Assembly: GCA_951812305.1 (NCBI GenBank)
Contig: CATOSB010000001.1
Span: 558,001 to 622,000, forward strand
Direction: 5' to 3'
DNA length: 64,000 bases
Origin: an uncultured Paracoccaceae bacterium
Lineage (GTDB): Bacteria; Pseudomonadota; Alphaproteobacteria; Rhodobacterales; Rhodobacteraceae
A program made the position numbers and the translations under genes. This document shows, in pieces, positions 1-8,706 of this stretch (the first letter of the stretch is position 1; each line of letters opens with the position of its first letter). The notes under the pieces are model-generated. The model made no database searches. It saw nothing but the letters and a program-made list of their open reading frames with translations, and was not told where the DNA came from.

Positions 1-253
1 CGGTCGCGTATAGCGGCCCCGAAGATGCGCCGACCGCGTTCAGGAACGCCTTGGCCGATGTGTTGTAGACCTCCGTCGGGCTGCCGCCTTCCATCGACGA
101 AAATGCTTTCCGAACCGCATTAAATCCACCGGACATGGCAACCCCGTGATCCGCGTCGCCGATTTCACCATCCAACGCGCACAACTCATCACGTGCGGCG
201 TCCATCGCGTCCGCGACCGCCAGCATCATCGCCTTGATATCACTTCCGTCCAT
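1..253 (-). CDS. dhaL: Dihydroxyacetone kinase-type subunit DhaL, partial (cut by window edge)
   Basis: This is the N-terminal 84 codons of a DhaL-type nucleotide-binding subunit; the rest lies beyond position 1. DhaL proteins bind ADP/ATP through Mg ions held by a conserved Asp triad and phosphorylate the ketose bound covalently by DhaK. Visible landmarks are LDGEIGDADHG at residues 28-38, which carries the Mg-binding Asp residues, and GASSGPLY at 75-82, the nucleotide-binding turn. The ATG at 251-253 lies 3 bases after the dhaK stop, so the two genes are co-transcribed. Known substrates of this family are dihydroxyacetone and C4 ketoses such as erythrulose; which one applies here cannot be read from sequence. 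A role as a tetrulose or triose kinase is an inference from the catabolic context. Confidence 0.88.
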   Translation of the reverse strand, partial: MDGSDIKAMMLAVADAMDAARDELCALDGEIGDADHGVAMSGGFNAVRKAFSSMEGGSPTEVYNTSAKAFLNAVGASSGPLYAT

Positions 254-256
254 CGC

Positions 257-1291
257 TCAGACCACGCGGAACATGGCGCAGTGACATGGCCGGTCGATAA
301 GGCGCGTCAACTCTTCGTCCAGATGCATACATGTCACCGACGCACCCGCCATTTCCAGCGATGTACAATAGTTGCCGACCCAGGTTGCGTGGGTTTCCAA
401 CCCCGCCTCTGCCAGCCGCGCCTGCACGCGACGGTTCATGATATAAAGCTCCATCAAAGGTGTCGCGCCCAGCCCGTTAACCAGAACCGCGACCCGGTCG
501 CCGCTTGCTGCGCCCATCTCCTCGAAAATCCGGTCCATCATCTGATCGACAATTTCATCCGCCGGTTGGATCGGCCCACGCTCGATCCCCGGTTCGCCAT
601 GGATACCCATGCCGATTTCCATCTCGCCGACCGGCAAATCAAAGTTAAAACGCCTTGTCTGCGGCAAAGAGCAAGGCGACAGCGCGACACCCATCGTAAA
701 GGTGCGCGCATTGGCATGGCGGGCCACACGTTCCACGTCGTCGAGGATCATCATTTCGTCGGCGGCGGCCCCGGCAGCCTTGAAGATAAAGAAATTTCCG
801 GCAACACCACGCCGTGTTTCGATCTGGTCACGCGGTGCCGAGGCCACGTCGTCGGTAGTCAGAACAGTGCGGACCTCGATATCATCCATTGCCGCCATTT
901 CGGCGGCCATGTCGAAATTCATTACGTCGCCGGCATAATTGCCATACATGAACAGAACCCCGGCACAGCCGTTGACCTCTTGCACACAAGCCAATGCCGG
1001 ATCGGGCGGCGGCGAAGCAAAAACGTTGCCGATGGCAGCAGCGTCTGCCAATCCCTCGCCGACGAAACCAACGAATGTGGGCTCGTGGCCTGACCCGCCG
1101 CCAATCACAAGACCTACTTTGCCCGGTCGCGGCCCGTTTCGCGCTATGATCGCGCGGTGTGACGCCTCTGACACCCGCAGCGTATCGCCATGTGCCAGCA
1201 AAATACCATCAAGCATCTCGTCGACGGCATTGTCGCCATTATTGATTATCTTTTTCGTTTGCACCGGCAGGCTCTCCCGTTTTGTCGGCAT
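257..1291 (-). CDS. dhaK: Dihydroxyacetone/tetrulose kinase subunit DhaK
   Basis: A 344-residue DhaK-family subunit, which binds the ketose substrate as a hemiaminal on a conserved His and presents it to DhaL for phosphorylation. Visible motifs are GGGSGHEP at 64-71 (substrate loop), YGNYAGDVMNF around 116-126 with the catalytic Asp (D122), and GIHGEPG with H231 at the covalent substrate position. Length is normal for bacterial DhaK (about 330-356). It lies between a mutarotase-like gene and dhaL on the minus strand, divergent from a LacI regulator. The ATG has only a weak Shine-Dalgarno, but no other in-frame start keeps the N-terminal helix. Homologues include DhaK proper and L- or D-erythrulose kinases; the surrounding sugar isomerases make a C4 ketose at least as likely as dihydroxyacetone (inference). 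Confidence 0.9.
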   Translation of the reverse strand: MPTKRESLPVQTKKIINNGDNAVDEMLDGILLAHGDTLRVSEASHRAIIARNGPRPGKVGLVIGGGSGHEPTFVGFVGEGLADAAAIGNVFASPPPDPALACVQEVNGCAGVLFMYGNYAGDVMNFDMAAEMAAMDDIEVRTVLTTDDVASAPRDQIETRRGVAGNFFIFKAAGAAADEMMILDDVERVARHANARTFTMGVALSPCSLPQTRRFNFDLPVGEMEIGMGIHGEPGIERGPIQPADEIVDQMMDRIFEEMGAASGDRVAVLVNGLGATPLMELYIMNRRVQARLAEAGLETHATWVGNYCTSLEMAGASVTCMHLDEELTRLIDRPCHCAMFRVV

Positions 1292-1315
1292 CCAACCCTA
1301 AAGCCGGTGGAATGG

Positions 1316-1750
1316 TCAATCCGGCGCGACGACTCCCTTGGACAGAATGATATTGCCGTAAAGCCGTGTCTCTGCCGTTTGCACAACGCAATAGGCCTGT
1401 TGCGCCTCTTTATAAAATGCATGTCGTTCAACGCCGCGAATCCGTGCCGGTTTGTCCGCCGTTTCGTCAATGATCTTCTGAAATTCTGCAACGATCTCGG
1501 GCACAGAATCCGGTTCGCCCACCACCTGCATCGTCCGGGCTGGCGCATCGACATACGAATCAAGCGGCATCAGCGTCAGAATCGCCTTTAGCGCCGCTGT
1601 TGCGTCGATCCCGGCAAGGCGTTCGATTCGCGCGCCGCAGGACTCTGCCGGGAAATTTGCATCGGCGATGACGATTTCGTCGCCATGCCCCATCGCCCTG
1701 AGATGACGCAACAAATCAGGTGTCAGGGCATTTGGAAGTCCGATCAGCAT
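1316..1750 (-). CDS. RbsD/FucU-family sugar mutarotase
   Basis: A 144-residue protein of the RbsD/FucU family, cytoplasmic decamers that interconvert pyranose/furanose or alpha/beta forms of sugars. The hallmark is the N-terminal stretch HGDEIVIADANFPA at about residues 22-35, with the catalytic His and the Asp that contact the sugar. Size matches FucU (about 140). I chose the ATG at 1748-1750 because it follows a good GGAG ribosome site and starts the conserved ML-IGLP region; the longer reading frame upstream has no family similarity. It is the first gene of the leftward operon with dhaK and dhaL. FucU-like is closer than RbsD by feel, but the sugar is unknown. Confidence 0.85.
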   Translation of the reverse strand: MLIGLPNALTPDLLRHLRAMGHGDEIVIADANFPAESCGARIERLAGIDATAALKAILTLMPLDSYVDAPARTMQVVGEPDSVPEIVAEFQKIIDETADKPARIRGVERHAFYKEAQQAYCVVQTAETRLYGNIILSKGVVAPD

Positions 1751-1792
1751 GATTTTCTCCTTCTGGCCGTTGCGGCATGACCACAAGCAAAA

Positions 1793-1810
1793 ATGATTGA
1801 CGTACATCAT
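1793..1810. promoter_or_regulatory. Candidate LacI-type operator (18-bp imperfect palindrome)
   Basis: The sequence ATGATTGACGTACATCAT has 7 of 9 mirrored positions complementary and a central CG step, the usual form of LacI-family operators. It sits in the 95-bp gap between the mutarotase-dhaKL operon and the divergent lacI-type gene, so the regulator probably controls both directions. The same TTGACGTAC core recurs at 16811. Confidence 0.5.
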
Positions 1811-1845
1811 AATATACCTCAATCTTTTCAACAATGGGAGGATGA

Positions 1846-2868
1846 ATGACCCGCATCACTGCGCAGGACGTGGCCGTGGCGGCAGGCGTAAGCCTTGCCA
1901 CAGTTGATCGCGTACTGAACAATCGCAAAGGCGTTCGCGAAACGACGATTCAGCGCGTGACCGATGCGATGGATCGTCTGAATTTTGTCCGCGACCAAAC
2001 CGCGGCCAACCTCGCGCGGCGGCGATCCTACAAGTTTACATTCATCGTATCAGCCGGTGAGACCGCCTTTTTCAGCGATGTCAGGGGCGAAATCGAGGCG
2101 GCAAAACCCTATGCCGCGAAGGAACGGATCGACATCAACATGGTGGCCGTTCCGCCGCTGGATCCGCAGGCAATTGTCGATGCAATAGACCGCCTGGGCG
2201 ACGAAATTGGTGACGGTCTTGCGCTGGTGGCGGTAGAAAGCCAGATAGTGCGCGATGCGATTGCGCGACTGCGCAAAAACGGCGTAAGTGTTGTCACTTT
2301 TGTATCTGACATCCCGAATTCGGGCCGCGAGCGCTTTGTTGGAATTGACAATGTCGCGGCGGGTCGTGTGGCGGGCAGCCTTCTGAATCGCTTCATCTCT
2401 CCAAGGTCGGGTGACGTGGCCATCGTTGCTGGATCCGGCACACTGCGGGACCATGTCGAACGCCGGATGGGTTTCGAACAGGTGATGCGCGCGGAATGTC
2501 CGCATCTCAATGTGCTGCCATGGATCGAGGGTGAAGAACTTGCCGGCATCGTCGAAGAAAAGCTGTCCAAGCTTTTGGCCGAGAACCCCGACATCGTCGG
2601 ACTCTACAGCCTTGGCGGTGGCACACGCGGCGTCATCGACGCCATTGAGGCCGCCGAGCAGGATATGAGTGTTGTCACCACAGAGGTGTCCGAACACACC
2701 CGTGCCGCCCTGATGTCGGGCACGATTGACGCCGTTCTTGTGCAGGACCCAAGCCATGAGGTACGCAGCGCAATTCGGGTGCTCAAAGCGCTTACAGATG
2801 ACGGGTCTATCAACGAAAAACAGGAACGCATCCGTATCGAAATCTTTGTACGCGACAACTTGCCGTAA
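1846..2868 (+). CDS. LacI-family transcriptional regulator
   Basis: A 340-residue LacI/GalR-type repressor. Residues 1-55 form the helix-turn-helix and hinge (ITAQDVAVAAGVSLATVDRVLN, then the NFVRD hinge start), followed by a periplasmic-binding-protein-like effector domain. The effector half resembles the subgroup with substrate-binding-protein type 4 domains (DIPNSGRERFVGIDN around 157-171). The ATG follows a GGGAGGATGA ribosome site. The gene is divergent from the mutarotase-dhaKL operon and is followed after 36 bases by the long ABC/isomerase operon, so it most likely senses the imported sugar or an early intermediate. The effector is not predictable from sequence. Confidence 0.92.
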   Translation: MTRITAQDVAVAAGVSLATVDRVLNNRKGVRETTIQRVTDAMDRLNFVRDQTAANLARRRSYKFTFIVSAGETAFFSDVRGEIEAAKPYAAKERIDINMVAVPPLDPQAIVDAIDRLGDEIGDGLALVAVESQIVRDAIARLRKNGVSVVTFVSDIPNSGRERFVGIDNVAAGRVAGSLLNRFISPRSGDVAIVAGSGTLRDHVERRMGFEQVMRAECPHLNVLPWIEGEELAGIVEEKLSKLLAENPDIVGLYSLGGGTRGVIDAIEAAEQDMSVVTTEVSEHTRAALMSGTIDAVLVQDPSHEVRSAIRVLKALTDDGSINEKQERIRIEIFVRDNLP

Positions 2869-2904
2869 GCGAACGCTATCCGGACCAACCGGGGGAGTAA
2901 TGAG

Positions 2905-3960
2905 ATGAAGACGATCAAAGGACCAGCCTTGTTTCTGGCGCAGTTCGCCGGCGACGACGCCCCGTTCAATTCCTGGGACGCGATCACCAAATGGGCCGCT
3001 GACTGCGGCTACAATGGTGTACAGGTTCCCAGTTGGGACGGGCGGTTGATCGATCTGGCCAAAGCGGCGGAGTCCAAGGATTACTGCGACGAATTCAAGG
3101 GCGTCGCGGCGGCGAATGGCGTCGAAGTCACTGAACTGTCGACCCACCTGCAGGGCCAATTGGTCGCCGTGCACCCCGCCTATGACCAGGCCTTTGATGG
3201 TTTCGCGGCGCCCGAAGTGCGTGGCAACCCAAAGGCGCGCCAGGAATGGGCTGTCGATCAGGTCCGCAAAGCGCTTAGCGCGTCCAAGAACATGGGCATC
3301 GGCGCACATGCGACGTTTTCTGGGGCGTTGGCTTGGCCCTACGTTTATCCGTGGCCACAACGCCCTGCGGGTTTGGTGGAAACCGCCTTTGACGAGTTGG
3401 CCGCGCGATGGAAGCCGATCCTTGATCACGCCGAAGATTGCGGCGTCGATGTTTGCTATGAAATCCACCCCGGCGAAGACCTGCATGATGGCATCACCTA
3501 CGAGATGTTCCTTGAGCGCACGGGCAATCACACCCGCGCCTGTATGCTGTATGATCCCAGCCACTATGTCCTGCAATGCCTTGATTATCTTGATAATATC
3601 GACATCTACGCCGACCGGATCCGGATGTTCCATGTCAAGGATGCGGAGTTCAACCCTACGGGTCGGCAGGGTGTTTATTCCGGCTATCAAAGCTGGGTCG
3701 ACCGCGCGGGACGCTTCCGCAGCTTGGGCGACGGACAGGTGGATTTTGCAGCGATCTTTTCTAAGCTGACCGCCATCGGGTTTGACGGATGGGCCGTTGT
3801 GGAATGGGAATGTGCGATCAAGCACCCCGAGGACGGGGCACGTGAAGGCGCGCGGTTTGTGGCTGACCACATTATTCGGCCAACCGAAGTGGCGTTCGAC
3901 GATTTCGCCGGGGCCGGAACAGACGAAGCCGCGAACCGAAAAATGCTGGGGATCACCTGA
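2905..3960 (+). CDS. Sugar phosphate isomerase/epimerase-type TIM barrel (xylose-isomerase-like)
   Basis: A 351-residue AP-endonuclease-2/xylose-isomerase-like TIM barrel. A likely metal site can be traced: E186 (YEIHP), D217 (YDPSH), H243 (FHVKD) and E300 (VVEWE), the usual Glu-Asp-His-Glu set of this superfamily. The start follows a GGGGGAG ribosome site. Its stop overlaps the next start (ATG at 3960), so it is translationally coupled to a Gfo/Idh/MocA dehydrogenase. In characterised systems such pairs act on 3-keto sugars (isomerisation, beta-elimination or hydration) or inositol-like compounds. The exact reaction here is unknown. Two further TIM barrels of this superfamily lie in the same island at 15703 and 16892. 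Confidence 0.85.
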   Translation: MKTIKGPALFLAQFAGDDAPFNSWDAITKWAADCGYNGVQVPSWDGRLIDLAKAAESKDYCDEFKGVAAANGVEVTELSTHLQGQLVAVHPAYDQAFDGFAAPEVRGNPKARQEWAVDQVRKALSASKNMGIGAHATFSGALAWPYVYPWPQRPAGLVETAFDELAARWKPILDHAEDCGVDVCYEIHPGEDLHDGITYEMFLERTGNHTRACMLYDPSHYVLQCLDYLDNIDIYADRIRMFHVKDAEFNPTGRQGVYSGYQSWVDRAGRFRSLGDGQVDFAAIFSKLTAIGFDGWAVVEWECAIKHPEDGAREGARFVADHIIRPTEVAFDDFAGAGTDEAANRKMLGIT

Positions 3961-5096
3961 TGAGCAATCGCATCAGACTGGGCATGGTGGGCGGCGGCAA
4001 TGATGCTTTCATTGGCGGCGTCCACCGTATCGCTTCGCGTATCGACGACGCATATGAACTGGTCGCCGGGGCGTTGTCGTCAACCCCGGAAAAGTCCCGC
4101 GTCAGTGGCGAAGCGCTCGGCCTGCCACGCGTCTATGACGATTACAAACAGATGGCGATCCGCGAAGCTCGGCGTAAAGACGGGATAGAGGCGGTATCGA
4201 TCGTGACGCCGAACCACGTGCATTACCCTGCCGCACGCGAATTTCTGAAACGCGGTATCCACGTGATCTGCGACAAGCCGCTGACCAGCACGCTGGCGGA
4301 TGCCAAGAAACTGGTGAAGGCGTCCGACGCGTCGGACGCACTGTTTGTCCTGACCCACAATTACACCGGCTATCCGATGGCGCGGCAGGCGCGCGATATG
4401 GTGGTTAACGGCGAGATCGGTGATGTCCGCGTGGTGCAGGTGGAATACGCGCAAGACTGGCTGTCGACGCCGCTGGAACACGAGGGGCTGAAACAGGCCG
4501 AATGGAGGACGGACCCCGCCCGCACGGGCGCAGGCGGGGCCACTGGCGACATCGGCACACACGCCTATAACATCGCCTGCTTCGTCACGGGGCTGAAACT
4601 GGAAAGCCTAGCCGCCGATCTGGATGCCTTTGTCGATGGTCGACAGGTCGATGACAATGGCCACGTGATGCTGCGGTTTGAAGGCGGGGCGAAGGGTATG
4701 CTTTGGTGCAGCCAGGTTGCGCCGGGCAATGAAAACGCTTTGCGCCTGCGCATCTATGGCTCCAAAGGCGGACTGGAATGGGCGCAGGAAGACCCAAATT
4801 ATTTGTGGCATACGCCACTTGGCGAACCCAAGCGCCTGATCACGCGAAACGGCGCAGGCACGGGCGACGCAGCGGGTCGCGTCAGCCGCATCCCACCCGG
4901 CCATCCAGAGGGGTATCTGGAGGGCTTTGCAAATATCTATACGGAAGCCGCCGCCGCTATCCGCGCCCATCAATCAGGGCAACCACGCCCGGAAGGCGTG
5001 GTGTTCCCAACGGTGCAGGACGGTCTGGCGGGCGTAACATTCGTTGATGCCTGCGTCCGGTCATCAAAGCGCAACGGAGCGTGGGTCAATGTCTGA
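3960..5096 (+). CDS. Gfo/Idh/MocA-family sugar dehydrogenase (first copy)
   Basis: A 378-residue NAD(P)-dependent oxidoreductase. An N-terminal Rossmann fold ([16 protein letters not shown], about residues 8-23) is followed by CDKPLTS, which carries the catalytic Lys in a DKP variant of the usual EKP. The alpha/beta domain has [11 protein letters not shown] with the Asp/His catalytic pair. Family members oxidise or reduce secondary alcohols of sugars, inositols and glycosides. It overlaps the upstream TIM-barrel gene by one base and the downstream ATPase gene by 8 bases. The protein extends to residue 378, normal for the family. It differs clearly from the second Gfo/Idh/MocA protein at 14565, which has a classical CEKP motif, so the two probably catalyse different steps. 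Confidence 0.87.
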   Translation: MSNRIRLGMVGGGNDAFIGGVHRIASRIDDAYELVAGALSSTPEKSRVSGEALGLPRVYDDYKQMAIREARRKDGIEAVSIVTPNHVHYPAAREFLKRGIHVICDKPLTSTLADAKKLVKASDASDALFVLTHNYTGYPMARQARDMVVNGEIGDVRVVQVEYAQDWLSTPLEHEGLKQAEWRTDPARTGAGGATGDIGTHAYNIACFVTGLKLESLAADLDAFVDGRQVDDNGHVMLRFEGGAKGMLWCSQVAPGNENALRLRIYGSKGGLEWAQEDPNYLWHTPLGEPKRLITRNGAGTGDAAGRVSRIPPGHPEGYLEGFANIYTEAAAAIRAHQSGQPRPEGVVFPTVQDGLAGVTFVDACVRSSKRNGAWVNV

Positions 5097-6180
5097 CCTG
5101 AAGGTCGAAAACCTGCGCCGTGTCTTTGGCAATGTCCTGGCGCTGGACGGAATGTCATTCGACATTCCGGAGGGTGAATTCTTCTGCCTGCTTGGGCCGT
5201 CATCCTCGGGCAAGACGACCACATTGCGCGCCATTGCCGGGCTTGAGGAACTGGAGGACGGCGCGGTGCAATTTGCCGGGCAGGACGTCACCCTAGCGCC
5301 GGTTCAGGACCGCGGAATGTCAATGATCTTTCAGACCTTCGCGCTTTATCCGCATCTGACAGTTGAGGCCAATTTTGCCCACCCGCTGCGCCGCGCAGGT
5401 GCCAGCGCGGCTGATGCGAAAAAACGGGTCGGCGAGGTCGCCGAACTGCTGCGCGTCACCCACACGTTGAAACGTAAGCCAACGACACTTTCGGGCGGCG
5501 AACAACAACGCGTTGCCATAGGCCGGGCCATTGTCGGACGCCCCAAACTTCTGTTGCTGGACGAACCGCTGACCAATCTCGACGCCAAGCTGCGCCACGA
5601 GATGCGGGCTGAATTCAAACGGCTGCACCGCGAACTGGGCATGACGATGCTTTATGCCACGCCCGATCAGCTGGAGGCGCTGACCATGGGTGAGCGTGTT
5701 GGCGTGATAAAAGACGGTCGGGTCGTTGCCATCGGCACACCGCGCGATCTGTATCAGCACCCGCCTGATACCTATGTGGCGCAAATGGTCGGCTCGCCGC
5801 CGATCAATTTCCTGAACGCAACCGGCAGTGCGGACAACCAGATCACCCTGCCGTTTCTCGATGCAGCAGTGCCTGCACAAGGCGTTGCCAGCGGCCAGCC
5901 GGTAACGCTGGGACTGCGCCCGCATGACATCGCGCTCGCCGGGGAACAGGCGGGTCAGGCGACGAGGTTCCCCGCCAGAATACACCTGACCGAACCCCTG
6001 GGTGATGTGACCGTCATCGACGTCACCGCAAGAGAGACCGAAATGAAGATGGTCCTGCGCGAAGAGGTCGCCGCCAGATTAAGCGTTGGCGACGATATCG
6101 AAATCGCCTTCAAAGCAGAGGATCTGCATGTATTCAACCCGTCCACCGGCGCCCGTATGGGCAATGGCGCGGCCCCGTAA
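5089..6180 (+). CDS. ABC sugar importer ATPase A (H-loop His replaced by Pro)
   Basis: A 363-residue CUT1-type importer ATPase with a C-terminal TOBE-like domain. Visible motifs are Walker A GPSSSGKT (36-43), Q-loop Q82, intact signature LSGGE (134-138) and Walker B LLLLDE ending at E159. The switch-loop position, normally THDQ, reads TPDQ, so the conserved His is P192. I chose the ATG at 5089 rather than 5044 because it overlaps the upstream stop and begins the conserved KVENLRRVF region. The partner ATPase at 9572 has the opposite defect. This suggests a heterodimeric motor with one degenerate ATP site, as in two-ATPase glycerol-type importers; the arrangement is inferred. Confidence 0.9.
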   Translation: MSDLKVENLRRVFGNVLALDGMSFDIPEGEFFCLLGPSSSGKTTTLRAIAGLEELEDGAVQFAGQDVTLAPVQDRGMSMIFQTFALYPHLTVEANFAHPLRRAGASAADAKKRVGEVAELLRVTHTLKRKPTTLSGGEQQRVAIGRAIVGRPKLLLLDEPLTNLDAKLRHEMRAEFKRLHRELGMTMLYATPDQLEALTMGERVGVIKDGRVVAIGTPRDLYQHPPDTYVAQMVGSPPINFLNATGSADNQITLPFLDAAVPAQGVASGQPVTLGLRPHDIALAGEQAGQATRFPARIHLTEPLGDVTVIDVTARETEMKMVLREEVAARLSVGDDIEIAFKAEDLHVFNPSTGARMGNGAAP

Positions 6181-6240
6181 TTTCAGGTGAGCAGTGATAA
6201 TAAAAACAATGACAGAGATAGACAAAAGTGGAGGAAGACA

Positions 6241-7707
6241 ATGAAAACGCGTAATCTTATCAGCGGCTTGATGGGGGCGACCGTGCTCTCTGCCGCGCTG
6301 GGTATGTCCCCGGCATTTTCAGCCGACATCACCATCACCATGGCCGCACCCGACTGGCCACCGACCCGGTTTATGAAGGAGCATTTCGACCAGACCTATA
6401 CCTCGCCAGGTGGTCACACCACGACGCTGGACATGGATTTCATTCCCTGGCCGAGCTTCTATGAGCGTGTTGCCGCATCGCTGACATCGGGCGAACAGAA
6501 ATACCAGATGATCGTGACCGACAGCCAGTGGCTGGGCGCATTTGTCGAGGGCGGGTACTATCTTGACCTCACAGACAAGATCAACGCCGATCCCGAACTG
6601 ACCGCGATCATGCAGGACCTGCACCCGGCCCTTGTGTCGGCCTATTCCACCTATCCACACCGCACCCGTGCGCAGTTGGAAGAGGCGGGCGAAGTTCCGG
6701 CACCGGGGGTCGCTTATTACGGCTTCCCGCAATTCCCGGACACCTATGTCACCTTCTATCGCAATGACATCTTCTGTCATGAGGGCGAGATGGCGGCGTT
6801 CCAGGACAAATACGGCACCAACTTGCCGTGTTCGTACGAGGGTTGGCAGGACACCGACTGGACCAAATGGGGCCAGATTGGCGAGTTCTTCCAACGCTCT
6901 GCCGGTGAAATGCTGGCGGGTGAGGAACTGTCCGATGACTTCTATGGCATCGCCTATCAGGCCGGTAAGGGCTATGACTTCTCGTCCATGCAGATTAACG
7001 CCTTTGTCTGGCAGCAGGGTGGTGACATCTGGGACGAATCCAAGATGCCGGAGGCGCAAGCTGAAGGCGTCGTGAACTCTGACGTGGCGGTCGCCGCGTT
7101 CGACGAATACCTCAGCTATCTTCAGTACATGCCGCCCGTCGCGCAAACCGGTCAGATGGACATCTTCGTGATCCAAGACCTCTATATGCAGGGCAAAGTT
7201 GGGGCGATCATAGACTGGGTTGGTCTGGGTGAACCGGTTCTTGATCCATCTGCATCGACCGTATCCGACAAGTCGGCCTTTGGTCCCGCGCCGGGCACCC
7301 GCAAGGATGATGGTTCCATCGACCGCACCGGCAATATCGGTGGCCAGCCCTTTGTTCTGACCACATGGAATAGTGATGAGGTCGTGGATGAGGCGTTGAA
7401 CGTCGTGAAGTGGTGGCTGAATGCTGAGACGCAGCTGGAGGCGGTTAAAAACGGTGGCCAGTCCGGTCTGAAAAGCGTCATGGCTGACCCCGGCTATAAC
7501 GATCTGCGGCCATGGAACCGCGCCCATGTCGAAATGATCGACTGGCAGAAAGACGTGTGGCACATTCCGGAATTCTTCGAGTTGCTGACGCAGCAGCAAG
7601 AGGAATTCGACAAGGCGATTACTGGCCAGCAGGGCGCAAAAGAAGCACTCGATGCCGTCGCAGAGTTCCAGCAGGAGCTTCTCGAAGACATCGGCTTCAT
7701 CAAATAA
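6241..7707 (+). CDS. ABC importer periplasmic substrate-binding protein (family 1, polyol/sugar)
   Basis: A 488-residue secreted solute-binding protein. The start at 6241 follows GGAGGAAGACA and gives a clean signal peptide (MKTRN, hydrophobic stretch, AFS|ADI cleavage near residue 26); the GTG start at 6187 would place the signal internally. The mature protein is rich in Trp and aromatic residues, typical of carbohydrate binders, and is longer than most (about 400-430). Its size resembles the large binding proteins of glycerol/polyol systems with two ATPases. It sits between ATPase A and the two permeases. An mRNA hairpin follows at 7726. The ligand is not predictable. Confidence 0.88.
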   Translation: MKTRNLISGLMGATVLSAALGMSPAFSADITITMAAPDWPPTRFMKEHFDQTYTSPGGHTTTLDMDFIPWPSFYERVAASLTSGEQKYQMIVTDSQWLGAFVEGGYYLDLTDKINADPELTAIMQDLHPALVSAYSTYPHRTRAQLEEAGEVPAPGVAYYGFPQFPDTYVTFYRNDIFCHEGEMAAFQDKYGTNLPCSYEGWQDTDWTKWGQIGEFFQRSAGEMLAGEELSDDFYGIAYQAGKGYDFSSMQINAFVWQQGGDIWDESKMPEAQAEGVVNSDVAVAAFDEYLSYLQYMPPVAQTGQMDIFVIQDLYMQGKVGAIIDWVGLGEPVLDPSASTVSDKSAFGPAPGTRKDDGSIDRTGNIGGQPFVLTTWNSDEVVDEALNVVKWWLNAETQLEAVKNGGQSGLKSVMADPGYNDLRPWNRAHVEMIDWQKDVWHIPEFFELLTQQQEEFDKAITGQQGAKEALDAVAEFQQELLEDIGFIK

Positions 7708-7725
7708 CAGGTCCCTCCCTGTTGG

Positions 7726-7747
7726 GGGTCCGGCTGCTGTCGGGCCC
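7726..7747 (+). terminator. Intercistronic hairpin after the binding-protein gene
   Basis: GGGTCCG and CGGGCCC (one G.U pair) form a 7-bp stem with an 8-base loop in the 81-bp gap before the first permease. There is no U-run, so it is more likely an mRNA 3'-end stabiliser or partial attenuator, which would keep the binding protein more abundant than the membrane subunits. Confidence 0.4.
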
Positions 7748-7788
7748 TCGCTTCCCAAGACGTCCATCATCGACGGGATATCCGCAAC

Positions 7789-8706
7789 ATGAACACACAA
7801 GCGGCATCAAGGAGTGGCTTTGGCGCCTGGCTTCTGGACCCGAAACGCCGCGGCGCGTTGCTGGTCACACCTGCCATCCTGATCCTGTTCGTCATGAACA
7901 TTTTCCCGCTCTTGTGGTCCTTCGGCCTGAGTTTTTTCAACTACAAGGCCTCCAGCCCGCGAGTGCCGACTTTCCGGGGGCTTTCGAATTACGAACGTAT
8001 GCTGACGGACGAAAAGACGTGGGAGCGGTTTCAAACCACCGCGCTGATCGTCAGTTCCTCGGTGCTCTTACAACTGATCATCGGTTTCCTTCTGGCGCTG
8101 ATGTTCGCCAAGGCTTTCCCCATGCGCCGCATCGTGCTGATGCTGGTGCTGACGCCGATGATGCTGTCATTCGTGTCGGTCGGTGTCTTTTTCAAACTAT
8201 TCTACGAACCGACCTTCGGCATCGTGTCATACGTGATGAACTTCTTTTTCGAAGACCGGTTTGTCATGCTGGGATCCCCTGCCGGGGCCATTGCCGGGAT
8301 CGTCATTGCCGATGCCTGGATGTGGTCGCCATTTGTGATGCTTCTGGTCCTCGCAGGGCTCGTAAGCGTCCCAAAATACCTTTATGAAGCGGCAGAAATC
8401 GACCGCGCATCATCGTGGCGCACCTTCTGGACGATCACGTTCCCCTACATCAAATCGTTGCTTCTTCTTGCGATTTTGTTTCGCACAATCGAGACGTTCA
8501 AAATATTTGACGTCATCCTGATCATCACAGAGGGCGGGCCGGGGTCGTCGACGGAAACAATTGCCTATTTCCTTTATCGGAACGCATTCCAGTTCTTCCA
8601 GACCAGCCGCTCCGCTGCGCTGGCCTATATCGTTCTGTTCATCGTGATCGTGCTGACGAACCTATATCTTTATGCCGTCAACAGGCGGGAAGAGGAGGTC
8701 AGCTGA
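7789..8706 (+). CDS. ABC sugar importer permease (MalF/UgpA type)
   Basis: A 305-residue inner-membrane permease with six predicted membrane helices. An N-terminal hydrophobic segment (residues 24-46) precedes the BPD-type transport domain. The ATPase-contact EAA loop is visible as YEAAEIDRASSWRTFWTITFP at about 199-219. It pairs with the downstream permease, whose ATG overlaps this stop. Both belong to the CUT1 importer family that moves mono-, oligosaccharides and polyols. Context: binding protein upstream and two ATPases flanking. Confidence 0.9.
   Translation: MNTQAASRSGFGAWLLDPKRRGALLVTPAILILFVMNIFPLLWSFGLSFFNYKASSPRVPTFRGLSNYERMLTDEKTWERFQTTALIVSSSVLLQLIIGFLLALMFAKAFPMRRIVLMLVLTPMMLSFVSVGVFFKLFYEPTFGIVSYVMNFFFEDRFVMLGSPAGAIAGIVIADAWMWSPFVMLLVLAGLVSVPKYLYEAAEIDRASSWRTFWTITFPYIKSLLLLAILFRTIETFKIFDVILIITEGGPGSSTETIAYFLYRNAFQFFQTSRSAALAYIVLFIVIVLTNLYLYAVNRREEEVS

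Noticed and set aside
2050..3870. 606-codon minus-strand open frame across the lacI-type and TIM-barrel genes
   Set aside because: It is antisense to two clear genes, has no family motif, and arises from GC-rich codon bias.
6319..7800. 493-codon minus-strand open frame opposite the binding-protein gene
   Set aside because: Shadow frame of a well-supported secreted binding protein; no ribosome site or motif.
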